From CAVQCJ01 sp963711005 (GTDB taxonomy: Bacteria > Actinomycetota > Actinomycetes > Prado026): a stretch of DNA of 64,000 bases. A program made the position numbers and the translations under genes. Where the stretch lies: NCBI GenBank assembly GCA_963711005.1, contig CAVQCJ010000002.1, positions 124,001 to 188,000 on the forward strand, read 5' to 3'. Shown in pieces: positions 55,524 to 64,000 of this stretch. How positions within the stretch are numbered: the stretch's first letter is position 1; the number at the start of each line of letters is the position of its first letter. The notes under the pieces are model-generated. The model was given only the letters and a program-made list of their open reading frames with translations, had not been told where the DNA came from and searched no databases.

Positions 55524-56645
55524 CTAGCCGGCGACCTGCCGGTCGGCGCTGAGCAGCACCGGCCCCGACAGCGGGACACGTGCCTCGCTCGTCCGGTCGA
55601 ACAGCAGGAGCCCGGTCGGGTCGACCCGGACGCGGAGGCGATCGTCGATGCGGGGGTTGACCCGAGGCGGCGCCCGGAACACCAGCGGCTTCGTGGCGCG
55701 GTCGACTCCCTCGGCCCACGCGTGCACGAGGTTCTCGTTGCCCAGGGCCTCGACGTAGGAGACGACGACCTCGAAGCCCGGGCCCTCGTCGGCGCCGACC
55801 GGGGTGAGCGACTCGGGCCGGATGCCGAGGACGACCTCCCCGTCGGGTGCACCCGGGACGACCAACCGCAGCGGGCCCGCCGCCAGGGTGCCCTGGCTGA
55901 CCCGGCCGTCCAGCAGGTTCATGCTGGGCGTACCGAGGAAGCCGGCCACGAACAGGTTCACCGGGTTCTCGTAGACCTGGGCCGGGGGGCCGGCCTGCTG
56001 CAGCCGCCCGTCCCGCATGACGACGATCCGCTCGCCCAGGGTCATGGCCTCGACCTGGTCATGGGTGACGTAGATGCTCGTGATCCCGAGCCTGCGGTGC
56101 ACCTCGGCGATCTCGCTGCGCATCTGGGTGCGGAGCTTGGCGTCGAGGTTGCTCAGCGGCTCGTCCAGCAGGAACGCCAGCGGCTCGCGTACCAGTGCGC
56201 GCCCCATGGCGACGCGCTGCCGCTGCCCGCCGGACAGCTGTCCCGGCCGGCGCCGCAGCAGCGGGGTCAGCTCGAGCATCTCGGCCACCCGCCGGACCTC
56301 CGCGTCGAGCCGGGCGCGCGGGACATGGCGCTCCTTGAGCGGGAAGGCCAGGTTCTTGTACACCGTCAGGTGCGGGTAGAGCGCATAGCTCTGGAAGACC
56401 ATCGCGATGTCGCGCCTGCCCGGCGGCAGCTCCTGCACCTCGCGGCCGGCGATCAGCACCCGCCCGGCGGACAGCTTCTCCAGGCCGGCCACACACCTGA
56501 GCACCGTGCTTTTCCCGCAGCCGGACGGACCGACGAAAGCCACCAGCTCGCCGTCGTCGATGGTGAGGTCCAGCCCTTCCAGGGCCACCACGGGTGGTTT
56601 GCCCGGGTAGACCTTGCGCAGTCCCTGGAGAACGATCGGTGCCAT
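55524..56645 (-). CDS. Sugar ABC transporter ATP-binding protein (UgpC/MsmK type)
   Basis: 373 residues. Walker A GPSGCGKST, Q-loop FQSYALYPHL, signature LSGGQRQRV, Walker B AFLLDEPLSNLDAK and switch THDQVEAMTLG are intact; the C-terminal 130 residues form the OB-type regulatory domain of the carbohydrate uptake (CUT1) subfamily. It energises the two permeases encoded just upstream in the operon. It is last in the unit. Confidence 0.94.
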   Translation of the reverse strand: MAPIVLQGLRKVYPGKPPVVALEGLDLTIDDGELVAFVGPSGCGKSTVLRCVAGLEKLSAGRVLIAGREVQELPPGRRDIAMVFQSYALYPHLTVYKNLAFPLKERHVPRARLDAEVRRVAEMLELTPLLRRRPGQLSGGQRQRVAMGRALVREPLAFLLDEPLSNLDAKLRTQMRSEIAEVHRRLGITSIYVTHDQVEAMTLGERIVVMRDGRLQQAGPPAQVYENPVNLFVAGFLGTPSMNLLDGRVSQGTLAAGPLRLVVPGAPDGEVVLGIRPESLTPVGADEGPGFEVVVSYVEALGNENLVHAWAEGVDRATKPLVFRAPPRVNPRIDDRLRVRVDPTGLLLFDRTSEARVPLSGPVLLSADRQVAG

Positions 56646-56657
56646 CGACGAGTCCCT

Positions 56658-57539
56658 CTACTTGATCCCGGACGAGGCGATCGACCGCACGAACATGCGC
56701 TGACCGATCAGGAACAGGATGATCACCGGCAGCTGGCTCATCAGCGTCGCGGCCATCAGCAGCGGCCAGTCGGTCAGGTGCGCGCCCTGGAACGTGGACA
56801 GCCCCAGCTGCATGGTCATGTTGTCCGGGTTCTGGATCGCGACCAGCGGCCACAGGAAGTCGTTCCAGATGCTCAGGAAGGTCAGCACGGCCAGCGTGGC
56901 CAGCGGCGGCCCCATCAACGGGACCAGGATCTTCAGGAAGACACCCAGCCGGCTCGCCCCGTCGATGCGTCCGGCCTCCTCCAGGTCCGGGGGCAGGGCC
57001 AGGAAGAACTGGCGCATCATGAAGATGCCGAAGGCCGTGACGAGGTTGGGCACGATCAACGCGCCCAGGGTGTCGATCAGCCCGAACGACTTGACGATCA
57101 GCAGGGTCGGGATCAGCACGACCTGGAACGGCACCATCAGGGTGGCCAGCAGCAGCATGAAGGCCAGCCCGGAGCCGCGGAACCTGAGGCGGGCGAAGGC
57201 GTACCCGGCAAGGCTGCACAGGACCAGGTTGGAGATCACCACCACCACGGACACGATCGCGGTGTTCACCAGCCAGCGTCCGAACGGCGACCCCGTCCAC
57301 ACGGCGCTGAAGTTGGACCACTGGATCGAGCTCGGCAGGACGGGCGGGAACTGCCGTGCCTCCGCGTTGGTGGAGACCGCGGTCACCACCATCCAGACCA
57401 GCGGGGTCAGCATCACCACTGCGAGCGGCAGCAGCAGCAGGTGCCAGGCGCTCGGTCGCCGGCTCCGCGGGGCGGTCGCGAGGTCGTACTCCGGCAGCGG
57501 GTCGACGAGCGCGGGAGGCAGCGGGACCGGGTGCGCCAT
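56658..57539 (-). CDS. Carbohydrate ABC transporter permease (MalG type)
   Basis: 293 residues with six membrane helices; the cytoplasmic EAA loop is EEAGRIDGASRLGVFLKILVPLMGPPLATL. CUT1 inner-membrane half of the importer. ATG 57539 is 3 nt after the stop of the partner permease, so the two are co-translated. Confidence 0.93.
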   Translation of the reverse strand: MAHPVPLPPALVDPLPEYDLATAPRSRRPSAWHLLLLPLAVVMLTPLVWMVVTAVSTNAEARQFPPVLPSSIQWSNFSAVWTGSPFGRWLVNTAIVSVVVVISNLVLCSLAGYAFARLRFRGSGLAFMLLLATLMVPFQVVLIPTLLIVKSFGLIDTLGALIVPNLVTAFGIFMMRQFFLALPPDLEEAGRIDGASRLGVFLKILVPLMGPPLATLAVLTFLSIWNDFLWPLVAIQNPDNMTMQLGLSTFQGAHLTDWPLLMAATLMSQLPVIILFLIGQRMFVRSIASSGIK

Positions 57540-57542
57540 CGT

Positions 57543-58490
57543 TCACCGCTCCCCGTGCGAGAGCCGGCGGCCGACCGTGAGCTGGACGGCGGTGACGACC
57601 AGGATCGCCAGGAACAGGACGTACGCGATCGCCGACGCGTAGCCGCCGTTGAAGAACTGGAACGCCTGGACGTACAGGTAGTAGACGACGACCGTCGTCG
57701 CCCCCACCGGCCCGCCCTTGGTGGTCACGAAGATCTCGTCGAACAGCTGCAGGGCGTTGATCGTCAGCCAGATCACCAGGAACAGCGAGGCGGGGGCCAG
57801 CAGCGGCACCTCGACCCGCCAGAACGTACGCCACCGGGTGCACCCGTCCATGGCAGCCGCCTCGAGCAGGTCAGCCGGCACGCTCTGCAGCGCGGCGAGG
57901 TAGATGATCACCCCGAAACCCAGCCAGCCCCAGACGGTCATCAGGACGATCGACAGCAGGGCCTCGTGCGGGTCGCGGAAGAAGCCCTGGCTGGCGATGC
58001 CGACCTTGTTCAGCGCGGCGTTCGCCAGGCCGAAGTCCGGGTCCAGCAGCCAGTTGAACATGGTCGCTGTCGCGACGGTGGACGTGACCACCGGGATGAA
58101 GACCGCCAACCGGTAGAACGAGATCCCCCGGACCCGGCGGTTGAGCGCACTGGCCACGAGCATCGAGCCGATCAGGCAGACCGGCACGAAGACGAGGGTG
58201 TAGACGATCGTGTTGCGCACCGAGTTGGCGAACTGCGGGTCATGCAGGAGCTTGCGGTAGTTGGCGAGGCCGACCCACGTGCCCGCCCCGATCAGGTCGT
58301 TGTGCTCGAAGGACAGGACGAACGCCCACACGACCGGGACGAGCCCGAACAGACCGATCAGCAGGACCGACGGGCTGATGAACGCCCAGCCGGCGAAGGT
58401 GTCCGACCACCACACCCGCCGCAGTACGGGCGGGCGCGCCCGCGTCGGGCCCGCTCCCGCCGGGAGCGGCGTGTGGGTGGTGGTCGTCAC
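57543..58490 (-). CDS. Carbohydrate ABC transporter permease (MalF/UgpA type)
   Basis: 315 residues, six helices after a 40-residue N-terminal tail. The EAA loop reads LLEAAAMDGCTRWRTFWRVEVPLLAPASLFL. It pairs with the MalG-type permease. GTG 58490 lies 16 nt after the binding-protein stop. Confidence 0.92.
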   Translation of the reverse strand: MTTTTHTPLPAGAGPTRARPPVLRRVWWSDTFAGWAFISPSVLLIGLFGLVPVVWAFVLSFEHNDLIGAGTWVGLANYRKLLHDPQFANSVRNTIVYTLVFVPVCLIGSMLVASALNRRVRGISFYRLAVFIPVVTSTVATATMFNWLLDPDFGLANAALNKVGIASQGFFRDPHEALLSIVLMTVWGWLGFGVIIYLAALQSVPADLLEAAAMDGCTRWRTFWRVEVPLLAPASLFLVIWLTINALQLFDEIFVTTKGGPVGATTVVVYYLYVQAFQFFNGGYASAIAYVLFLAILVVTAVQLTVGRRLSHGER

Positions 58491-58506
58491 CGTCGCTGCG
58501 CCGCCG

Positions 58507-59823
58507 TCACTGACCAGAGGCGATGGCGGAGTCGGCCTGCTGGGCTGCCGCGTCGAGGGCGTCCTTCGGTGACGTCTGCCCGATCAGGACGCCCTGCATC
58601 TGGCTGCCGATGGCCTGGCTGATCTGCGGGTAGGTCTTGGTGTTGGGGCGAGCCTTGGTGACGTTGGTCAGGTTGAGGACGAACACCGCGTCACCCGGGT
58701 ACTTGGCCAGGTAGGCCGTGTAGCCGTCCGCCTTGGTCTCCGACTCCCGGGTGGGCAGGTCGCCGGTGCCGAGGATGAACTGCGCGTGGGTCTTCGTGCT
58801 GGTCAGCCAGGTGAGGAAGGTCCATGCGGCCTGCTCGCGGGCGCTGCCGTTGTTGAAGAGCATCCAGTTGTCCGGCCCGGCGATGCTCGAGTGGGTGCCG
58901 CTGGCCGCGGGCAGGATCTGCGTCCCGTAGCTGACGTCGGAGTTGATGCTGGACAGGTCCCACGGCCCGGTCCAGAGCATCCCGATCTTGCCCGAGTTGA
59001 ACAGGTTCAGGTAGTTGCCGTTGCCCGGGTCGAGGTAGACCGACTTGTCCGTGACGGCCATGTCGTGCAGCAGCTGGGTGGCCTGCAGACCGGCCGGGGA
59101 GTCGAACGCGGACTTGGTCCCGTCCGCGCTCAGCAGTTCGCCACCGGCCTGCCAGAGCATCGCGACCCACCGCCAGGTGGTGTCCTCCGACCCGTCCGCG
59201 ACGTACGCCCACCCGTACTGCTTCTTGGCGCTGTCGGTCAGCTTCTTGGCTGCCGCCCGGAAGTCGTCCCAGGTCCAGGAGTCCGTCGGGTAGGCCACCC
59301 CGGCGGCGTCGAACAGCTTCTTGTTGTAGACCAGCGCGAGGTTGTCGACGAGCGCAGGCACGCCGTAGACCTTGCCGTCGGTCGTGGCCGCGTCGCGCTC
59401 GAACGAGTAGAAGTCGTTCCAGTCGAAGCTCGCCGCCTTGACCTTGCCGGTGAGGTCGACGACCTGCGGCCGGCCGGCCAGCGCGGCGATGGACGAGCCG
59501 AACTCGTACGCGATGTCGGGCATGGTGCCGGCGGCCATGCCGGCGAGCGTCTTCGTCAGCGCCCCGTCGTTGCCGCCGTTGAAGAGCAGCTTGACCTGGA
59601 TCTTGGGGTTGGCCGCGTTCCAGGCCGCCACCTGCGCGGTGATCACCTTGGCCTCGACGTCGGTGTAGCCGTGCGAGAGCGTGATCTGAACGACCCCCCC
59701 GGAGGAGGAGGCCGGGCCGCTGCTCGAGCCACCACCGCTGCTGCTGCTCGTGCAGGCCGCAAGAGTCAGCGCGGCAACAGCGGCACCGACGAGTGCGGCG
59801 CTTCGACGCGGGCTCCATGCCAT
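58507..59823 (-). CDS. Extracellular sugar-binding lipoprotein of the ABC importer
   Basis: 438 residues. Lipoprotein signal with lipobox LAAC (cysteine about residue 24), then a Ser-rich linker and the family 1 solute-binding fold (ITLSHGYTDVEAKVITAQVAAWNAANPKIQVKLLFNGGNDG). The ligand is probably an oligosaccharide or amino sugar, judged only from the neighbouring SIS isomerase. ATG 59823 has GAGGAG upstream. Confidence 0.92.
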   Translation of the reverse strand: MAWSPRRSAALVGAAVAALTLAACTSSSSGGGSSSGPASSSGGVVQITLSHGYTDVEAKVITAQVAAWNAANPKIQVKLLFNGGNDGALTKTLAGMAAGTMPDIAYEFGSSIAALAGRPQVVDLTGKVKAASFDWNDFYSFERDAATTDGKVYGVPALVDNLALVYNKKLFDAAGVAYPTDSWTWDDFRAAAKKLTDSAKKQYGWAYVADGSEDTTWRWVAMLWQAGGELLSADGTKSAFDSPAGLQATQLLHDMAVTDKSVYLDPGNGNYLNLFNSGKIGMLWTGPWDLSSINSDVSYGTQILPAASGTHSSIAGPDNWMLFNNGSAREQAAWTFLTWLTSTKTHAQFILGTGDLPTRESETKADGYTAYLAKYPGDAVFVLNLTNVTKARPNTKTYPQISQAIGSQMQGVLIGQTSPKDALDAAAQQADSAIASGQ

Positions 59824-59846
59824 GGTGAGGCTCCTCGAGGACGTGG

Positions 59847-60776
59847 TCAGGACGCGGAGTGGTCCAGGATGACCGAGCGAGTGAGGTTACGTGGTCGGTC
59901 AGGGTCCAGGCCGCGGTGGGCGGCCAGCGCCAGGGCCAGGCGCTGGGCGCGTACCAGCTGCGCAAGCGGGTCGAGGCCGTCGCAGACGACCGTCGCCCCG
60001 GTGGCCCGGACGTCGTCCACCAGACCGTCCGGCGCGGCGCCGAAGATCCAGACCAGGGTTCGGCCGGTGGCGACGGCGATCGGGCCGTGCCGGTAGTCCA
60101 TCGCGGGGTACGACTCCGACCAGGCCTGGGCGGCCTCGCGCACCTTGAGTGCGGCCTCGTGCGCCAGCCCGACCGTCCACCCGGTACCGAGGAACACGAA
60201 CTGGTCGAAGTCCCCCGGGTCGACCGGGAGCGGGCCGGCCACCGCGGCCTCGCTGTCGGCGAGAGCGCCGGACAGGTCCTCGCCCAGGGCGGCCCGGACG
60301 AGGGCCAGCAGCGTGGTCGGGAACCGCGTCTGCACGACGCTCGACTCGTCGGCGAAGTCGAGCAGCAGCCGCTCGTCCGAGACCGCGTCGACGGCCTGCC
60401 CGGTGACCGCGGTGACCGCGACCTTGGTCTGCCCCGCCGGGACCCGAGCGAGGGCATCGAGGATCTCGGTCGTCGTGCCGGACCGGGTGATGGCGACGAC
60501 ACGGTCGTAGCTCCGGCCGGCCGGGACCTCCGAGGCGTACGCGGCGTCGGTCTCGCCCAGTCCCGCGCGCTCGCGCAGCACTGCGTACGCCATCGCGACG
60601 AACGCGGACGTACCGCAGCCGATGGCCAGGACGCGCTCGCCCGGGGCGCCGAGCAGGATGCGCGCCTGCTCGACGAGGCCCGATGCCTGCCGCCACATCG
60701 CCGGCTGGCTGGCGATCTCCTGTTCGGTGACCGGCGTCGCGCGCTGACCGTTCTCGCCGGAGCTGTGCGAAGGCAT
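59847..60776 (-). CDS. SIS-domain sugar isomerase/deaminase (GlmS-like, AgaS-type)
   Basis: 309 residues with two SIS domains: first ERVLAIGCGTSAFVAMAYAVL and VVAITRSGTTTEILDAL, second QFVFLGTGWTVGLAHEAALKVREAAQAWSESYPAMDYRHGPIA. It lacks the glutaminase domain, so it likely acts on amino-sugar phosphates as a deaminase/isomerase. ATG 60776 is 6 nt after CATACT (60783-60788), so it is leaderless. It heads the importer operon, with 23 nt before the binding protein gene. Confidence 0.88.
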   Translation of the reverse strand: MPSHSSGENGQRATPVTEQEIASQPAMWRQASGLVEQARILLGAPGERVLAIGCGTSAFVAMAYAVLRERAGLGETDAAYASEVPAGRSYDRVVAITRSGTTTEILDALARVPAGQTKVAVTAVTGQAVDAVSDERLLLDFADESSVVQTRFPTTLLALVRAALGEDLSGALADSEAAVAGPLPVDPGDFDQFVFLGTGWTVGLAHEAALKVREAAQAWSESYPAMDYRHGPIAVATGRTLVWIFGAAPDGLVDDVRATGATVVCDGLDPLAQLVRAQRLALALAAHRGLDPDRPRNLTRSVILDHSAS

Positions 60777-60890
60777 GCCGCAAGTATGGTCATCTGTGAG
60801 CGATCTGTGCAGTAGTCGACAGGATATGGACATTCGAGATGAGCGAATCTCCACGCTCCGGGGTGGTCCTCCGACCCCTACTCTCCTGGC
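60777..60890. promoter_or_regulatory. Divergent promoter region with candidate operator ATTCG-N7-CGAAT
   Basis: The minus-strand -10 CATACT (60783-60788) drives the SIS-ABC operon; the plus-strand TACTCT (60879-60884) lies 6 nt before the FAD gene ATG. Between them ATTCG (60832-60836) and CGAAT (60844-60848) form an inverted repeat that may bind a regulator of sugar uptake; no regulator gene lies in the window. Confidence 0.5.
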
Positions 60891-62297
60891 ATGCCGTCTC
60901 CCTCGATCGTGGTCATGGGCGCCGGCGTCGCCGGCCTGTCCGCCGCCCTCCTGCTCGCGCGGGACGGGCACCGCGTGACCGTGCTGGAGCGGGACGAGGT
61001 CGGAGCGGGCGGTCCTGAAGACGCCCCGGGGTGGCGACGGCAGGGGGTGCCGCACTACCTGCAGCCGCACGCCTTCATCCCGCGCGGACGTCTCGAGCTC
61101 CAGCGCAGCCTCCCCGATGTGTACGCCGAGCTGCTGGCGGCCGGTGCGCATGACGTCGACGTACGTCGCAAGCTGCCCGGCACCCCAGGTCCGCAGGACC
61201 AGGACCTGCAGTACCTCGCGGTCCGGAGGCCGCTGGTGGAGTGGGCGCTCCGGCAGGCGGTCGGCCGCGAGCCGGCGGTCCAGGTCCGAGCAGGCGAGCG
61301 GCCCACCGGCGTCCAGCTGCAGGGGGGCCGCGTGCGGGGGGTCCGGATCGACGGCTCGGTCCTGCCCGCCGACCTCGTGGTGGACGCGCTGGGACGCCGA
61401 ACGCCCACCGCTTCGTGGCTGGCGGCCGCAGGGGTCGCCGAGGCACCGGTCGAGAGCAGCGACTGCGGCGTCGTGTACTACAGCCGCTACTACCGGCAGC
61501 GGCAGGGCTTCGAGCTGCCCGACGGACCCTGGCTGCTCAGCCCGCGGGGAGACCTCGGGTACCTCGGCTACGCGACCTTCCCCGGCGACAACGGGACGTT
61601 CGCAGCACTGCTCGCCGTGCCTCCGGGTGTCCCGGCGTGGCGGGCGTTCAAGGACGTCTCGGTGTTCGAGGCGGCCGTCGCCCAGATCCCCGCCCTGCGC
61701 GCGTGGGTCGATCCCGATGGCGTCGAACCCATCACGGATGTGCTTGCGATGGCGGGGCTGCGCAACACGCTCCGCGACATCGGGCCGGCCGTCGCAGCAG
61801 GCGTCGTCCCGGTGGGCGACTCCCACGGCCACAGCGACCCCGTCCTCGCCCACGGGTTGGCGTTCGCGCTCGTGGACGCCGCCATGCTGGCCGAGCAGCT
61901 GCGGGAGCATCCCGCGCAGCCCGACGCGCTGGCCGCGTATCGCGCCGCGACGGGCCCGGCTCTGCGCGAGCGACACGATCTCGCGACCGCGGTCGACGAC
62001 CAGCGCCTGCGCATGTGGTGCGGGGAGTCGGTGGATGTCGCGCACCGGGAGGGCGCGTACGCACTCTTCAGCCTCGTGGCCGCCGGCGCCGCCGCCCTGG
62101 TGGACGCCGATGTGTTCCGCGTCTTCGTGCGTCGGACCGGGCTGCTGGACAGCACGCAGGTCCTGGACGCGGACCTCGGCCTGCAGGGCCGGATCGAGGG
62201 TCTGTTCGCCCGGATGGCGGCGGTTCCCCGGCCGCCAGCCGGACCCCCGCTCGAGGAGATGCTGGCGCTGGTCGGCGCCGCCGCCCCCGCCCACTAG
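60891..62297 (+). CDS. FAD-dependent oxidoreductase (geranylgeranyl reductase/monooxygenase-like)
   Basis: 468 residues. The FAD motif GAGVAGLSAALLLARDGHRVTVLERD lies at about 10-35, with a DALGRRTPTASWL NAD(P)/FAD-linked motif and the flavin-binding PVGDSHGHSDPVLAHGLAFAL near residue 305-325. It resembles FAD-binding hydroxylases that act on lipids or phenols; the substrate is unknown. ATG 60891 is leaderless (TACTCT 6 nt upstream). It is transcribed away from the sugar operon. Confidence 0.85.
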   Translation: MPSPSIVVMGAGVAGLSAALLLARDGHRVTVLERDEVGAGGPEDAPGWRRQGVPHYLQPHAFIPRGRLELQRSLPDVYAELLAAGAHDVDVRRKLPGTPGPQDQDLQYLAVRRPLVEWALRQAVGREPAVQVRAGERPTGVQLQGGRVRGVRIDGSVLPADLVVDALGRRTPTASWLAAAGVAEAPVESSDCGVVYYSRYYRQRQGFELPDGPWLLSPRGDLGYLGYATFPGDNGTFAALLAVPPGVPAWRAFKDVSVFEAAVAQIPALRAWVDPDGVEPITDVLAMAGLRNTLRDIGPAVAAGVVPVGDSHGHSDPVLAHGLAFALVDAAMLAEQLREHPAQPDALAAYRAATGPALRERHDLATAVDDQRLRMWCGESVDVAHREGAYALFSLVAAGAAALVDADVFRVFVRRTGLLDSTQVLDADLGLQGRIEGLFARMAAVPRPPAGPPLEEMLALVGAAAPAH

Positions 62298-62433
62298 CAC
62301 CCCGCCTGGTACGGACCGATGGTCCACGGAGCGGTCTGAGACCGTTTCCGCCCTTCAGAACCCGGGATCCGCAGTCGACGTTACGGACGGGGGCCGGCCG
62401 CGGCGTGGGCCAGCCGGCGCCCGGGAGGACGTG

Positions 62434-63360
62434 ATGGACCCGACCCTGTCGCTGCCGGACGTGCTCGTCGCGCTGGCGGACGTGCGCGCCACGGGCTGCC
62501 TGCGCGTGGACGCCGTGCCCGGCAACGCGCTGGTGTTCCTGCGCGACGGGCAGGTCTACGCCGCGACGGTGCCCACCGAGCGCGAACCGCTGGGCGCCCG
62601 CCTCGTCGCCGCCGGCATCCTCGCCGACGAGGACCTCGCCGCCGCGCTGGACGCGCAGCACGAGGAGCTGCTGGTCGCCTGGCGCCTCGGCGAGCTCGTG
62701 GTGCACCTGGGGATGGCCGACCGCAGCGCCGTCGAGCGGGTCGTGGCCGCCCTGCTGCTCGAGGACCTGGACGTCCTGCTCTCCTGGCCGGTCAGTAGCG
62801 CCCGGTTCCGGCCCGGCGTGCGCACCCGGCAGGACGTGTCGCCGGCTGTCACGATCCCGGCACTGCTCGACCCGGTCTGGCGCACGCTGCCGGACCCGGA
62901 GCCGGCCGCCGCCACGCAGGCTCCGTTCGTCCTCGAACCCGGCGAGCCCAACCGCGTCGTCGAGTACGCGTTCGTCGGCGCAGCGATGGACGCTCTCGCA
63001 GCGGAACCGGCGACCGCGCAGGCGGTGGCGATGCTGCACCCCGAGGCGGCGGCGGAGTCCCAGGACGCGCTGCCGGAGGTCGTCGACACCGCCGACGTGC
63101 TTCGACAGATCCGTGGACTCAACCGCGCTGCCGGTGACGCGGACGAGAACGACGAGCACGACGGACCCGGCGGCGACGCGAGCACGGGGCGCGCCGAGCG
63201 CGCCGATCCCGGCCAGCGCAGCGATCCGGGTCAGCGCGGCCCGGCGACCGAGCCGGACGAACGGCAGCCTGCGCGGCTCGAGCTCAACGCGCTGGCCGAG
63301 CAGGCGCGGGTCGCGCCTGCTCCGCGGCCGCGCCGCGGGCTGTTCCGCCGCAACCGCTAG
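62434..63360 (+). CDS. DUF4388-like protein of unknown function
   Basis: 308 residues. The N-terminal half (about 1-140) resembles DUF4388/PatA-type domains: LPDVLVALADVRATGCLRVDAVPGNALVFLRDGQVYAATVP, then LGARLVAAGILADEDLAAALDAQ. The C-terminal half is low-complexity, Asp/Glu-, Gly- and Pro-rich, ending GLFRRNR. Such proteins take part in signalling or surface motility in other bacteria; no function is claimed here. ATG 62434 follows a GGGAGG; an in-frame GTG lies one codon upstream. The 136 bp before it contains nothing recognisable. Confidence 0.72.
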   Translation: MDPTLSLPDVLVALADVRATGCLRVDAVPGNALVFLRDGQVYAATVPTEREPLGARLVAAGILADEDLAAALDAQHEELLVAWRLGELVVHLGMADRSAVERVVAALLLEDLDVLLSWPVSSARFRPGVRTRQDVSPAVTIPALLDPVWRTLPDPEPAAATQAPFVLEPGEPNRVVEYAFVGAAMDALAAEPATAQAVAMLHPEAAAESQDALPEVVDTADVLRQIRGLNRAAGDADENDEHDGPGGDASTGRAERADPGQRSDPGQRGPATEPDERQPARLELNALAEQARVAPAPRPRRGLFRRNR

Positions 63361-63372
63361 CCCCCCCGACGG

Positions 63373-64000
63373 TCAGTCGGGCGCGGCCGTCACGAGCACC
63401 CGCAGCGACCGGGCGACCACGTCGGCCATGGCGTCCCGCGCGGGGGCGAGGTAGCGGCGGGGGTCGACCACGCCCGGGTCCCGGTCGAGCTCGGCGCGGA
63501 CGACGGAGGTGAACGCGATGTTCAGCGCCGTCCCGATGTTGACCTTGACCATCCCGGCGCGGACGGCCCGCTGCAGCTCCTGGTCGGAGACCCCGGACGA
63601 GCCGTGCAGCACCAGCGGGACGTCGATGGCCGCCGCCAGCCGTTCGATGAGGTCGTGGTCGAGCCGGGCCGTGCGGTCGAGCATCGCGTGCGAGCTGCCG
63701 ACCGCGACGGCCAGCGCGTCGACACCGGTCGCACGGACGTAGGCCGCCGCCTCGCCGGGGTCGGTCCGCGCACCGGGCGCGTGCGCGCCGTCCTTGCCGC
63801 CCACCGCGCCCAGCTCGGACTCGACCCACAGCCCGTGCTCGTGCCCCCAGCGCGCCGCCGCCGACGTCGCCGCGACGTTCTCGTCGTAGGGCCGGGTCGA
63901 GGCGTCGTACATGACGGACCCGAAGCCGTGCCCGTCAGCGGCGTGCAGGAGATCGTCGGACTCGACGTGGTCCAGGTGCAGGGCGACCTCGGCGGACGAC
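63373..64000 (-). CDS. Class II ketose-bisphosphate aldolase (GatY/KbaY/FbaA family), 5' part outside window
   Basis: The 208 C-terminal residues are inside the window. They start in the zinc-ligand region (VALHLDHVESDDLLHAADGHGFGSVMYDAS), with zinc ligand and catalytic site residues VESELGAVGGKDG and HGSSGVSDQELQRAVRAGMVKVNIGTALN. The enzyme cleaves fructose- or tagatose-bisphosphate. With the SIS isomerase and importer it would fit an amino-sugar or tagatose pathway, but the genes are not in one operon. It converges on the DUF4388-like gene. Confidence 0.9.
   Translation of the reverse strand, partial: SSAEVALHLDHVESDDLLHAADGHGFGSVMYDASTRPYDENVAATSAAARWGHEHGLWVESELGAVGGKDGAHAPGARTDPGEAAAYVRATGVDALAVAVGSSHAMLDRTARLDHDLIERLAAAIDVPLVLHGSSGVSDQELQRAVRAGMVKVNIGTALNIAFTSVVRAELDRDPGVVDPRRYLAPARDAMADVVARSLRVLVTAAPD

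Overview
The window is high-GC DNA from a Gram-positive actinobacterium. The evidence is very GC-rich coding sequence with many GTG starts, short stop/start overlaps (GTGA, ATGA), many start codons 6-7 nt after a -10-like hexamer (leaderless mRNAs), a CIRCE/HrcA system, a class E-type sortase, and the familiar actinobacterial housekeeping block leuS, comEA-comEC, holA, rpsT, lepA, hemW, hrcA-dnaJ-rsmE, HIT, phoH. The order cannot be fixed from this sequence. No rRNA, tRNA, insertion sequence, prophage or CRISPR array was seen.

Layout. 0-6.2 kb: phoH (runs off the left edge) carrying an in-frame intein with class 3 hallmarks, a serine hydrolase and a HIT protein; a SigE-family sigma factor with a membrane GerMN/Gmad2 protein; a small HTH regulator and a Clp-N protein behind a double palindromic operator. 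6.2-13.5 kb: rsmE, dnaJ, hrcA with CIRCE, an NmrA-like oxidoreductase, an AI-2E-type exporter, DUF3097, hemW. 13.6-20.4 kb: second NmrA-like protein, MBL-fold hydrolase and FadD acyl-CoA ligase, frameshifted MOSC and sortase genes, lepA. 20.5-25 kb: PemK/MazF-like protein, rpsT, holA, a hydrolase-glycosyltransferase fusion. 25-34 kb: comEC, comEA, plsY, degV, GyrI-like protein, leuS with a leucine leader peptide, and an OctT-like SGNH enzyme. 34-40 kb: unknown membrane-anchored protein, GGDEF protein, DEAD-box helicase, fatty acid desaturase, cold-shock protein. 40-55.4 kb: one giant gene for a secreted protein with 37 tandem DUF11 repeats and an LPHTG anchor. 55.5-60.8 kb: a sugar ABC importer operon headed by a SIS-domain isomerase. 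60.9-64 kb: FAD oxidoreductase, DUF4388-like protein and a class II ketose-bisphosphate aldolase (cut by the right edge).

The most notable items are the PhoH intein (Trp66/Cys337/Thr355 with Ala1, and an apparently damaged homing-endonuclease motif), the leaderless leucine leader peptide before leuS, the two operators that contain both core promoter elements of the HTH/Clp-N pair, and the giant DUF11 surface protein. The giant gene as given contains 16 single-base indels, and five other genes also carry apparent single-base frameshifts. Most are insertions, so residual sequencing or assembly error is a serious possibility and should be excluded before calling these genes dead.
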